Of a stretch of 19,736 nt of DNA, positions 8,966-16,740 are shown in pieces. The translations under genes were made by a program, and so were the position numbers. This DNA is from an uncultured Actinomycetes bacterium. GTDB lineage: Bacteria > Actinomycetota > Actinomycetes > Nanopelagicales > Nanopelagicaceae. Numbering within the stretch: position 1 is the first letter of the stretch; every line of letters starts with the position of its first letter. The stretch spans positions 1 through 19,736 of the forward strand of contig CAIXVA010000084.1 of assembly GCA_903922745.1 (NCBI GenBank), in the 5' to 3' direction. Under the pieces are notes generated by a model. That model ran no database searches and was not told the DNA's origin. It saw nothing but the letters and a program-made list of their open reading frames with translations.

Positions 8966-9918
8966 TGCGGGTTTTAGTAACTGGCGGTACTGGCTACATC
9001 GGTTCGACTGCAGTTGAAATATTGCTCACCCAAGGCTTTGAAATCTCAATTTTAGATGATTGCAGCATGGGCCATGCCGACACGGTCCCTGCTGGTGTGC
9101 GTTTTGTTCAAGGTTCACTTCTCAATAGCAGCGAAGTTGCCGACGCCCTAACCGGTTGCGATGCGGTCATGCACTTTGCGGGCAAATCATTAGTTGGCGA
9201 ATCTGTTGAAAAACCTGATCTCTATCATTCAGTAAATGTTGATGGAACTCGCATTTTGTTGGATGAAATGCGCAAGCAATCGATTACAAAGATTGTTTTC
9301 TCATCATCTGCAGCTACATATGGAGAGCCAAAGGTTGTTCCTATCCTTGAAACTTCCGAGACAATTCCAACTAACCCATATGGTGCGACAAAGCTTGCCA
9401 TTGATCACATGATCACGGCAGAAGCTGCAGCCCAAGGAATATCTGCAGCCTCATTACGTTACTTCAATGTCGCTGGTGCTTTAAAGGCAGAACGTGGATG
9501 GCTGGCAGAGCGACATAGCCCTGAAACTCATCTGATTCCTAATGTTTTGCGCAGCACAACAGATAGCCCTGTGAAAATATTTGGTACTGATTGGCCAACT
9601 GCCGATGGCACGTGTGTTCGTGACTATGTTCATGTCATTGACTTGATTGATGCACATATCAAGGCTCTCCACTCGCTCGGTACACATGGCCATGAGATCT
9701 ATAACCTAGGCAGCGGTTCTGGTTACTCAGTGCGCGAAGTTGTTTCTGCAGCAAGTGCTGCCACTGGACATCAGATTCCATTTATTGATTCTCCGCGTCG
9801 TGCGGGTGATCCTGCGGTTTTGATCGCAGATATATCAAAGGCCAACTCAAAGCTTGGGTGGCAACCAACGCGAGATTTAAACACAATGGTTTCAGATACC
9901 TTGAAATCAATGGCATAG
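8965..9918 (+). CDS. galE: UDP-glucose 4-epimerase
   Basis: It interconverts UDP-galactose and UDP-glucose, regenerating the UDP-glucose used by GalT, and it also supplies UDP-galactose for surface polysaccharides. It is a 317-residue extended short-chain dehydrogenase/reductase. The NAD-binding TGGTGYIG lies at 6-13, SSSAATYGEP at about 113-122, and the catalytic YGATK pair Y139/K143. RYFNVAGA, a SPETHLIPNVL segment and DGTCVRDYVHV are typical of GalE and distinguish it from other sugar-nucleotide epimerases. It starts inside the galT stop codon and ends 2 nt before galK, so the three genes form one tight operon. Confidence 0.94.
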   Translation: MRVLVTGGTGYIGSTAVEILLTQGFEISILDDCSMGHADTVPAGVRFVQGSLLNSSEVADALTGCDAVMHFAGKSLVGESVEKPDLYHSVNVDGTRILLDEMRKQSITKIVFSSSAATYGEPKVVPILETSETIPTNPYGATKLAIDHMITAEAAAQGISAASLRYFNVAGALKAERGWLAERHSPETHLIPNVLRSTTDSPVKIFGTDWPTADGTCVRDYVHVIDLIDAHIKALHSLGTHGHEIYNLGSGSGYSVREVVSAASAATGHQIPFIDSPRRAGDPAVLIADISKANSKLGWQPTRDLNTMVSDTLKSMA

Positions 9919-9920
9919 CA

Positions 9921-11057
9921 ATGAGCTCTATCGAAGAAAAGTTTCTCGAAACTTTTGGTGCTGAACCGGATCTAGTTGCTGCGGCCCCTGGTCGGGTTAA
10001 TTTAATCGGCGAACACATCGATTACAGCGAAGGCTTTGTTCTCCCCTTTGCAATTAAAGATAGAACTTTGGCCGCTGTGCGAAAGCGTGATGATTCAACT
10101 GTTCGTATTGCATCTGTTCAGCGTCGCAACAAAATTGTCACGGTAGATATCAATAATGTTAAACCAGGACTCAAGGGTGAATGGGAGCGATATGCGCTCG
10201 GCGTCCTATGGTCGATGGGCGTAAAAAGTGGAGTCGATCTTATGATTGATGGGCATGTTCCACTTGGCGCCGGACTTTCTTCTTCTGCGGCTCTTGAATG
10301 TTCTGTGGCAACTGCGATGAATCACTTGTTTGACATGGGATTTAATCTAGAAGAGCTTGCACGTTTAACTCAAAAAGCAGAAAATCAATATGTCGGAGTC
10401 CCCTGCGGCATTATGGATCAATCTGTTTCGCTCATGGCAACCCGCGGGTCTGCGCTATTGCTGGACTGCCGAGATCTTTCAACTCGAAATATTTCATTTG
10501 ATGTTGCATCGCACGGATTAGAGCTTCTAATAATTGATACTCAAGCCCACCATGCTTTAACCGATGGAGGGTATGCCGAACGCCGAGCATCGTGTGAGTC
10601 TGTTGCAGCTAAATTGGCTGTTAAATCTATGCGTGAATTAACGATGGCACAGTTAGATGCTGCTCGAGGTCAACTCGCAGATACCGAATACATCCGTGCC
10701 CGACATGCTGTCAGTGAAATGAAGCGAGTTCTAGATTGTGTAGAAGCGTTAATCAATGGTGATTTTGTAAAAGTTGGCCAGCTAATAAATGCCTCGCATG
10801 TTTCGTTACGCGATGATTACACCGTTTCTTGTCCCGAACTAGATACTGCTGTTGATGCTTCGTTGGCTGCAGGAGCACTTGGCTCTCGCATGGTCGGTGG
10901 TGGTTTTGGTGGCAGTGCAATCGCCCTGATTCAGGCTTCAAAAACAACCCAAACAATTCGAGCAGTTGAAAGTGCTTTTGCAGATAGAAAATTCAAGGCA
11001 CCGCGATTTTTTACTTCACTGCCAAGTCAAGGCGCAGAGCTTCTTTCTAGACGCTAG
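9921..11057 (+). CDS. galK: Galactokinase
   Basis: It phosphorylates alpha-D-galactose at C1 with ATP, the entry step of the Leloir pathway. It is a GHMP-family kinase of 378 residues (E. coli 382). All three motifs are present: the galactokinase signature PGRVNLIGEHIDYSEG (23-38), the ATP loop PLGAGLSSSAAL (114-125) and MVGGGFGGSA (324-333). GIMDQ at 163-167 holds the expected catalytic Asp (D166). The ATG at 9921 is chosen because it gives the normal N-terminus 2 nt after the galE stop; the frame is open further upstream, but that is inside galE. No galactose mutarotase (galM) or sugar transporter follows. The next gene is convergent after 16 bp, with no obvious terminator hairpin. Confidence 0.95.
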   Translation: MSSIEEKFLETFGAEPDLVAAAPGRVNLIGEHIDYSEGFVLPFAIKDRTLAAVRKRDDSTVRIASVQRRNKIVTVDINNVKPGLKGEWERYALGVLWSMGVKSGVDLMIDGHVPLGAGLSSSAALECSVATAMNHLFDMGFNLEELARLTQKAENQYVGVPCGIMDQSVSLMATRGSALLLDCRDLSTRNISFDVASHGLELLIIDTQAHHALTDGGYAERRASCESVAAKLAVKSMRELTMAQLDAARGQLADTEYIRARHAVSEMKRVLDCVEALINGDFVKVGQLINASHVSLRDDYTVSCPELDTAVDASLAAGALGSRMVGGGFGGSAIALIQASKTTQTIRAVESAFADRKFKAPRFFTSLPSQGAELLSRR

Positions 11058-11073
11058 CTTTTAAATTCAATAC

Positions 11074-11310
11074 TTACAGCGGATTAATTGACAGTACTTC
11101 TACTCCGCCAATTGCACCCAAAACATTGAGCAAATCTGTTGGATCGCTACCCGGAATTGCAACTGTAATGTCGTCATAACCCTTGCCATCTTCGGCCTTT
11201 AGTACTTCGAGCGCACGGATGTCTCCCCCTGCTGCGCCAATTGCAGATGCAAGTAGTCCTAATGAACCTGGACGATCTGGAATAGCTACATTTAATTGGA
11301 AGAGTGCCAT
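11074..11310 (-). CDS. Small ACT-domain protein
   Basis: A 78-residue protein that consists of a single ACT domain, the beta-alpha-beta-beta-alpha-beta fold used as an amino-acid or small-ligand sensor. ALFQLNVAIPDRPGSLGLLASAIGA gives strand 1, the DRPGSL ligand-binding turn (residues 12-17) and helix 1. DIRALEVL, DITVAIPG and VEVLSINPL give the remaining strands. It carries no catalytic domain, so it may act as a ligand-binding regulator. AAGG lies 7 nt before the ATG. It is 23 bp downstream of the Rieske gene on the same strand and probably co-transcribed with it and with tRNA-Asn. The ligand and partner are unknown. Confidence 0.82.
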   Translation of the reverse strand: MALFQLNVAIPDRPGSLGLLASAIGAAGGDIRALEVLKAEDGKGYDDITVAIPGSDPTDLLNVLGAIGGVEVLSINPL

Positions 11311-11333
11311 GAGAAAACCTTATCCCTAAATTG

Positions 11334-11717
11334 TTACGCGAGGATTACCCAGTCGCCTTTAATGGCAACTTTTACCGAAGGCAGCGGGTTGGTCGCTGGG
11401 CCTGACACGACAGCACCGGCTTTAAATGGATTAAAGCTGGCATTGTGAACTGGGCACACAAGTAACTTTCGCGTTGGAAAGTACTGCGTTAATCCGCCCT
11501 GATGAGTACAGATCGTTTGATAGGCAAACACACCGGTCTTTGTGCGAAACAGCAGAGCGGGCGCTCCATTGCTTAGTTGAAAGGAATATGTAGCGCCAAC
11601 CTTGATCTTGCTCAACTTAATAATCTGGTTATTTGCCGCGACTGCGCGTGAACCGAACAGGGTTGTGCTCGCCCCGATCAGGGCCATGCGAAGTGCTGAT
11701 CTACGTGTGAGCTTCAT
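11334..11717 (-). CDS. Tat-exported Rieske-type [2Fe-2S] protein
   Basis: A 127-residue exported electron carrier. The N-terminus has a twin-arginine signal (TRRSALR at 4-10, hydrophobic stretch, AVAA near 25-28), so the folded protein with its cluster would be exported by Tat. The Rieske ligands are C70-T-H72 (CTHQGG) and C88-P-V-H91 (CPVHNASF). Respiratory Rieske proteins also have a disulfide from CTHLGC and CPCHGS; here both extra cysteines are missing (G and V), which resembles ferredoxin-type Rieske domains. The chosen ATG at 11717 is 3 nt past the tRNA-Asn 3' end; a longer open frame (to 11744) would lie inside the tRNA. The redox partner is unknown. Confidence 0.85.
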   Translation of the reverse strand: MKLTRRSALRMALIGASTTLFGSRAVAANNQIIKLSKIKVGATYSFQLSNGAPALLFRTKTGVFAYQTICTHQGGLTQYFPTRKLLVCPVHNASFNPFKAGAVVSGPATNPLPSVKVAIKGDWVILA

Positions 11718-11720
11718 ATG

Positions 11721-11792
11721 CTCCCTGACTTGGATTCGAACCAAGAACCTGTCGATTAACAGTCGACTGCTCTGCCGTTGAGCTATCAGGGA
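11721..11792 (-). tRNA. tRNA-Asn (anticodon GTT)
   Basis: The - strand folds as a complete cloverleaf. The acceptor TCCCTGA pairs with TCAGGGA, the D stem is GCTC/GAGC, the anticodon stem GTCGA/TCGAC encloses loop CTGTTAA (anticodon GTT), and the T arm is CTTGG-TTCGAAT-CCAAG. The discriminator base is G (11721), as expected for tRNA-Asn. CCA is not encoded. The tRNA lies 3 nt upstream of the Rieske start codon. Confidence 0.97.
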
Positions 11793-11810
11793 TTAACGGT
11801 GCAAGCGCAA

Positions 11811-11838
11811 ACTCTAGCGCACACACGGGTTTGGACAA
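11811..11838 (-). promoter_or_regulatory. Promoter for tRNA-Asn and probably the Rieske/ACT genes
   Basis: On the - strand, TTGTCC (complement of 11833-11838) is followed by a 16-bp spacer and TAGAGT (complement of 11811-11816), 18 nt before the tRNA 5' end. Both boxes fit actinobacterial sigma-70-type promoters. No other promoter is evident before the Rieske gene. Confidence 0.6.
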
Positions 11839-11857
11839 AAACTAACGGCTGCCCAGA

Positions 11858-13699
11858 CTAAAGGCTGCCTAGCGCCAAATCATGCAGAGATCTGCGGGCA
11901 CTTTCCAGCGCAACTAATTGGGCAAATGCCGCCGTGTATTCGATCTCATTTTCTACTGGATTCAAGCGCTGTAGTGATGATTTGAGTTCGGCGATAGAAC
12001 GAGAAATTGCCACCTCTCGCAAACGAGCCACGATGCTTGCAACGTATGAAGCAGATGGCTTTCCATCGGCGCGGATAGGTTCAACTGTTAACTCAGTAAA
12101 CAACGCTTTCACGTTCTCGTCAGCAATATTGTCTGGTGCGATTCTTTCTACAGAATCAATAGCCAATCGCAAGGCAATATAGGCAGGATGTGTGAATGCT
12201 CCGGCTTCAATTGAACTCCATAAATCATCCACGAAAAGTGATGGCTCTTGCAACTTCGCCTTTAAGACTTCGCGTTCCAAAATTAGTCGTGCTTCATTGG
12301 GGTCTGGTCTGAAATTTGGTTGAACAGTTGTTTCTTCAACCGCTGATTGTTGTGCGGGCGCTGTTTTGACTCCGCGAGAGACGGCCTTAGTTACAAGTTC
12401 CACCTCAACGCCAAGCCACCCTGCAAGAAGCCTGGTGTATTCAGGACGCAATGACTTGTCTCGAATCTGCGCAACTAATGGTGCTGCGGCATTTAGCGCG
12501 TTAACTCGACCTTCGGCTGAATCTAACTTGTGATGTTTTAATTCTGCGCGGATTGCAAACTCAAATAAAGGAACACGACGTGCAATTAAATCCCGCAGTG
12601 CAAGATCGCCCTTTTCTTGGCGAAGCTCGCAAGGATCCAATCCATCTGGTTCAACAGCAACAAATGTTTGTGTAACAAACTTTTGATCCTCACTGAATGC
12701 ACGTAGCGCTGCCTTTTGCCCTGCAGCATCACCGTCGAATGTAAAGATAACTTCACCACGGAATGCATCATCATCCATTAGTAATCTGCGCAAAATTCGA
12801 ATGTGGTCTGCGCCAAATGCGGTACCGCACGTTGCAACGGCTGTTGTAATACCAGCAAGGTGAGCTGCCATCACATCTGTGTAACCTTCAACAATGACTG
12901 CTTGACGCTTTTTAGCGATCTCTTTCTTTGCAACATCTAACCCATATAAGACTTGGCTCTTCTTATAAATCGGAGTTTCAGAGGTATTTAAATACTTTGG
13001 ACCTTGATCATCGGCATCACTGGCTAGCTTTCTAGCACCAAATCCAACAACATCACCTGAAATATCTTTGATGGGCCACATCAACCGATTACGGAACTTA
13101 TCGATTGGACCACGTTGACCCATCTTTGAAAGTCCAGCTAGCTCTAGCTCGTCAATTGTGTAACCAAGTGCACGTAAATGTTTTGTTAGTCCATCCCATT
13201 CATCGGGTGAATACCCAACACCAAACTGTTCGCAGGCTGCTCGATCAAAGCCGCGCTTTGTGAGCAAATCGCGACCATGCGCAGCACCTGGCGAAGAATT
13301 AAGTTGCTCTTGATAAAACTTTGCGGCCTCTACATGTGCTGCTATTAATCTATTACGAGTACCTGAAGTAACTACGGGTCCTGTGCTTGAACCTTCGTCA
13401 TATCGGAGGGTATAGCCGATGCGATCTGCAAGACGTTCGATAGTTTCTGTAAAAGTTAAGTGATCGATCTTCATCAAAAATGCAATTACATCTCCGCCAG
13501 TTTGGCAGCCAAAGCAGTGAAAATATCCCTTACTTGGTGTCACATGAAATGAGGGCGACTTTTCATCATGAAATGGACACAGACCCTTTTTCTGTCCGCC
13601 GCCTGCATTTTTTAACTGAACATAATCTGCAACAACTTCATCGATGGGTGCACGATCTCGGATGTATGCAACATCCTCATCTCTAATGCGACCGCTCAT
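11858..13699 (-). CDS. dnaG: DNA primase
   Basis: It synthesises the RNA primers for replication, acting with the DnaB helicase at the fork. At 613 residues it is full length for actinobacterial DnaG. The N-terminal CHC2 zinc ribbon has C41, H44, C62 and C65 (CPFHDEKSPSF, then FHCFGC). The catalytic core has the Toprim glutamate motif EGYTDVM (E271) and the metal-binding FDGDAAG (D322, D324). A C-terminal helicase-binding region follows. The ATG at 13699 is 9 nt after the dgt stop, with TAAGG overlapping that stop as a likely ribosome site. It is the last gene of the glyS-dusB-(DUF218)-dgt-dnaG run. dgt next to dnaG is a familiar actinobacterial arrangement linking the dNTP pool and replication. 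Confidence 0.96.
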   Translation of the reverse strand: MSGRIRDEDVAYIRDRAPIDEVVADYVQLKNAGGGQKKGLCPFHDEKSPSFHVTPSKGYFHCFGCQTGGDVIAFLMKIDHLTFTETIERLADRIGYTLRYDEGSSTGPVVTSGTRNRLIAAHVEAAKFYQEQLNSSPGAAHGRDLLTKRGFDRAACEQFGVGYSPDEWDGLTKHLRALGYTIDELELAGLSKMGQRGPIDKFRNRLMWPIKDISGDVVGFGARKLASDADDQGPKYLNTSETPIYKKSQVLYGLDVAKKEIAKKRQAVIVEGYTDVMAAHLAGITTAVATCGTAFGADHIRILRRLLMDDDAFRGEVIFTFDGDAAGQKAALRAFSEDQKFVTQTFVAVEPDGLDPCELRQEKGDLALRDLIARRVPLFEFAIRAELKHHKLDSAEGRVNALNAAAPLVAQIRDKSLRPEYTRLLAGWLGVEVELVTKAVSRGVKTAPAQQSAVEETTVQPNFRPDPNEARLILEREVLKAKLQEPSLFVDDLWSSIEAGAFTHPAYIALRLAIDSVERIAPDNIADENVKALFTELTVEPIRADGKPSASYVASIVARLREVAISRSIAELKSSLQRLNPVENEIEYTAAFAQLVALESARRSLHDLALGSL

Positions 13700-13708
13700 G
13701 TTCGTACC

Positions 13709-14923
13709 TTACCGATTAGCAAGTAGTCGTGCATGCAAGGCATAGGCACCCGGGTCAGTAAGGGCGGCAACTTGGTCAATTATCACGCGCATTTTCGCGA
13801 TCTCATCACTCGCCTCATTCCAGGGCTTCTGGAAGTACGAATCAAGTTCGCCGGGATATTTCAACAGCATCTCTACTAGCTCACCAACGATTACCTGTTG
13901 CTTTGCATATCTATCTTGAGAATGAGCCGCATTAATTAAGTAATGTCCCGCAATTGCCTTTAAGAAATCTACTTCGACTTTTTGTTCACGTGGAATTTCT
14001 AGATCTGCGCTGTAGCGTGAAAGTGGGCCATTGCCATGGATTGTGCGAGTTTGAACTTCGGCAGCTAAAACAAATCGTCCAATTAACTGGCTAGTTGAAT
14101 CTTTAAGTCGTGCAAGGCTGCGATGGCTGCCATCGTAATAATGCGGCCAAGCCGAGAGCGCAGAAAGTCTTGCATGCGCATCGAGTGCCTCTTGCTCTGT
14201 TGCATCACTTTTGTAATCACTTGTCATAACTGTGAATAGCTGTGAAAAATCTTGTTCAAAATTCTTAACTGATACCTGCCCAGCAAAGATTGCATCCTCT
14301 AAATCATGGACAGAGTATGCACAGTCATCAGACCAATCCATGATTTGCGCTTCAATACATTTCTTGCCCGCCGGTGCTTGTTGGCGCATCCATGTAAATA
14401 TTTCTACATCATCGTCATAGACACCAAACTTACGAGGATTTTCAGACCTAGGCCATGGATACTTTGTTGCACCATCTAATGAAGCACGGGTTAAGTTAAG
14501 TCCAATACTTTTACCGTTGGTATCAATGGTCTTTGCTTCTAGGCGTACCAACAATCTAAAACTTTGTGCATTTCCTTCAAAGCCACCAAAGTCCTGTGCA
14601 ATCTCGGCCAATGCTTCTTCGCCATTATGGCCAAAAGGTGGATGGCCTAAATCGTGGGCAAGACATGCGGTGTCTTGCAGATCTGGATCTGCCCCTAATG
14701 ACTCCCCTAATTCGCGACCAATCTGTGCGCACTCCAATGAATGTGAAAGTCTGGTGCGTTGAAAGTCATTTTCCCACGGCACTGCTACTTGAGTTTTAGC
14801 AGCTAATCGTCGAAGTGAGGCTGAATGAATTACACGTGCACGGTCGCGCATGAATTCGGTGCGGCCTGCGCGCTTTGCCGGCTCATCTAAAAACCGTTCT
14901 TGGTCAAAGGCGCTGTAACTCAT
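13709..14923 (-). CDS. dgt: dGTPase-like deoxynucleotide triphosphohydrolase
   Basis: An HD-superfamily enzyme that hydrolyses dGTP (and often other dNTPs) to the deoxynucleoside and triphosphate, adjusting the dNTP pool. It has 404 residues, matching the shorter Dgt-like subfamily. The N-terminal RRLAAKTQV segment and the metal-binding histidines H61 (LSHSLE) and H90/D91 (CLAHDLGHPPFGHNGE) are clear. A later acidic pair in DWSDDCAYSVHDLEDA probably completes the site. The gene starts inside the stop of the upstream DUF218 gene (ATGA overlap) and is followed after 9 nt by dnaG, so it should be made together with primase. Substrate range is inferred from the family. Confidence 0.92.
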   Translation of the reverse strand: MSYSAFDQERFLDEPAKRAGRTEFMRDRARVIHSASLRRLAAKTQVAVPWENDFQRTRLSHSLECAQIGRELGESLGADPDLQDTACLAHDLGHPPFGHNGEEALAEIAQDFGGFEGNAQSFRLLVRLEAKTIDTNGKSIGLNLTRASLDGATKYPWPRSENPRKFGVYDDDVEIFTWMRQQAPAGKKCIEAQIMDWSDDCAYSVHDLEDAIFAGQVSVKNFEQDFSQLFTVMTSDYKSDATEQEALDAHARLSALSAWPHYYDGSHRSLARLKDSTSQLIGRFVLAAEVQTRTIHGNGPLSRYSADLEIPREQKVEVDFLKAIAGHYLINAAHSQDRYAKQQVIVGELVEMLLKYPGELDSYFQKPWNEASDEIAKMRVIIDQVAALTDPGAYALHARLLANR

Positions 14924-15573
14924 GGCAATACCTTAGTAACAATATCTGCGCCAGGTAAGTGATCACTTACTTGTACGCCCCGCCTGCCAACTGTTATGTA
15001 CACCAAATATGCGCCAGCTTCACGAAGTAGGTATTTATAGCCGCTATTAGCAACTGTATTGGGGCCTGTTTTCACCGGTGAACAAGTACTAATAACTCCT
15101 TGATCATTTGCCATCGTCATTGCGCGCTTGCAGTGATAGGGATCAGTAACAATGATGACATCGCTGACATATCGTTTTTTCATAATGGCTGCATACGCTT
15201 TTGTGCTAACTAAAGTATCGCGACCTTCTTCAATGGCAGTTATTTTCTTTGCAGGTATTCCATGTGTACGTAGCCAATATTTGCCAGATGCCGCTTCTGT
15301 TGTTCGGTCCCCTGGAGCGCCTGCACCAACAGTAATAATTGCAGGTGCATATCCAAGATCATAAATACGCTTTGCTTCAATTAAGCGCGCTTCAAGTGCT
15401 TCACCTGGTCTTCCATTTAGTTGCGCCGTCCCTAAAACAACAATGACATCTGCTTGCCGGACAACAGGGTTCTTGGCAGCGCGCCACACTTGCGAGACAC
15501 CATAGGCAGGAGCAATTAGGGCAACAAGCAAAACTAATGTGATTGTGCGACGGATCCATCTAAATAAAAACAT
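14920..15573 (-). CDS. DUF218 (YdcF/SanA-like) membrane-anchored protein
   Basis: A 217-residue protein with one N-terminal membrane helix (about residues 9-27) and a single DUF218 domain. Characteristic segments are ADVIVVLGTAQ, the GEALEARLIEAKRIYDLG helix, ITVGAGAPGDRTTEAA, EEGRDTLVSTKAYA and VIIVTDPYHCKRA. In E. coli SanA affects envelope barrier function and YdcF binds S-adenosylmethionine; the family's biochemical activity is not settled, so no reaction is assigned. Its ATG follows the dusB stop directly (TAAATG), and its own stop overlaps the dgt start by 4 bp, so it is embedded in the operon. The domain probably faces outside, judging from the positive residues before the helix. Confidence 0.85.
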   Translation of the reverse strand: MFLFRWIRRTITLVLLVALIAPAYGVSQVWRAAKNPVVRQADVIVVLGTAQLNGRPGEALEARLIEAKRIYDLGYAPAIITVGAGAPGDRTTEAASGKYWLRTHGIPAKKITAIEEGRDTLVSTKAYAAIMKKRYVSDVIIVTDPYHCKRAMTMANDQGVISTCSPVKTGPNTVANSGYKYLLREAGAYLVYITVGRRGVQVSDHLPGADIVTKVLP

Positions 15574-16740
15574 TTATCCGCCTGAAAACGCATCCTCTAG
15601 TTCAACGTGAACTAGTTCATCAGGATCATTGAGCCAGCCATCTGGCAATGTGGGCGGACGACCATGACTTGTGCGACCACGTGGCTTGTCGCCTACTTCT
15701 GTTGGATACGGTTGATCTTCTAGCTGATCTAATAAATTGCGCATCTCTTGCAAAGAAGAAACCATTCCAAGATCATGTCTTATCTCGCGTGGAACGCGGA
15801 AACCCTTTAAATACCAGGCCATGTGCTTTCGCATATCTCGCATTCCACGATCTTCAGACTCTAAGTACTCAGTAATTAAAATTGCATGGCGGAACATAAC
15901 TTCGCGAACCTCGTGCAATGTTGGCGTGATCTGCTTTCCTTCACCCTTAAGTGAAGAGACAAGATCAGTGAACAGCCATGGTCGCCCCAAGCATCCGCGT
16001 CCAACTACGACACCTGCGCATCCGCTTTGTTCCACCATGTCGATTGCATCGCGTCCGGACCAAATGTCGCCATTGCCTAAAACAGGTACTCCAGTTGGCT
16101 TTAAGTGCTCAACAAGTCGCGCTATTGCAGACCAATCGGCTTTGCCTTCATACATTTGCGCCGCCGTACGTGCGTGTAATGCAACCCAAGCAACACCTAA
16201 ATCAGCAGCAGATTTGGCCGCTTCTAAATACGTTTCATGATCACTATCAATACCAATGCGCATCTTTACGGTTACTGGGATTCCAAAAGGTTTCGCTGCC
16301 TCAACAGCTGCGCCAACAATATTGCTAAATAGTTTTCGCTTAAAGGGAAGTGCTGCTCCCCCACCTTTGCGAGTTACCTTTGGTACTGGGCAGCCAAAGT
16401 TCATATCGATGTGATCAGCTAAATTTTCTTTTCCGATCATAGTTACAGCAGCACGCATAGTTGTTGGATCAACGCTATACAACTGGACAGAACGTGGCCA
16501 CTCATCTTTGCCAGGAACAATCATTCGCAATGTTTCTGGACGACGTTCAATTAATGCGCGCGCAGTAACCATTTCAGATACAAATAATCCTGCTCCTTGT
16601 TCGCGGCACAGCGTGCGAAATGGTGCATTAGTTATTCCGGCCATGGGCGCTAGAACAACCGGTGGATCTATGTAGTGATCACCGCTTGCTAATGGAAGTA
16701 GAAGTGGTTTTAGCAACCTAGTAAACGAGGTGCTAACCAT
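15574..16740 (-). CDS. dusB: tRNA-dihydrouridine synthase
   Basis: A flavin enzyme that uses NADPH to reduce uridines in the tRNA D-loop to dihydrouridine. It has 388 residues. [17 protein letters not shown] (26-42) is the FMN-binding start of the TIM barrel. MNFGCPVPK (113-121) carries the catalytic C117. [32 protein letters not shown] and the [10 protein letters not shown] segment complete the barrel. A C-terminal basic extension with [11 protein letters not shown] is usual in actinobacterial homologues. The ATG at 16740 gives a 31-bp overlap with the end of glyS. A TTG at 16716 would reduce the overlap to 7 bp and remove only 8 non-conserved residues, so the start is uncertain. Assignment to DusB rather than another Dus is from general similarity. 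Confidence 0.92.
   Translation of the reverse strand: MVSTSFTRLLKPLLLPLASGDHYIDPPVVLAPMAGITNAPFRTLCREQGAGLFVSEMVTARALIERRPETLRMIVPGKDEWPRSVQLYSVDPTTMRAAVTMIGKENLADHIDMNFGCPVPKVTRKGGGAALPFKRKLFSNIVGAAVEAAKPFGIPVTVKMRIGIDSDHETYLEAAKSAADLGVAWVALHARTAAQMYEGKADWSAIARLVEHLKPTGVPVLGNGDIWSGRDAIDMVEQSGCAGVVVGRGCLGRPWLFTDLVSSLKGEGKQITPTLHEVREVMFRHAILITEYLESEDRGMRDMRKHMAWYLKGFRVPREIRHDLGMVSSLQEMRNLLDQLEDQPYPTEVGDKPRGRTSHGRPPTLPDGWLNDPDELVHVELEDAFSGG

Noticed and set aside
9858..9920. Upstream start for galK inside galE
   Set aside because: The extra residues are not family-like; the ATG at 9921, 2 nt after the galE stop, fits galactokinase.
11718..11744. Longer Rieske frame starting within tRNA-Asn
   Set aside because: It would overlap the tRNA acceptor and T-arm, and the Tat signal begins properly at the ATG at 11717.
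11845..11869. Two copies of GGCTGCC as a terminator after dnaG
   Set aside because: The copies are direct, not inverted, so they cannot form a hairpin; no T-tract follows.
15737..16240. 167-codon open frame on the + strand inside dusB
   Set aside because: Antisense to a well-conserved gene, no recognisable domain, no ribosome site; typical coding shadow.
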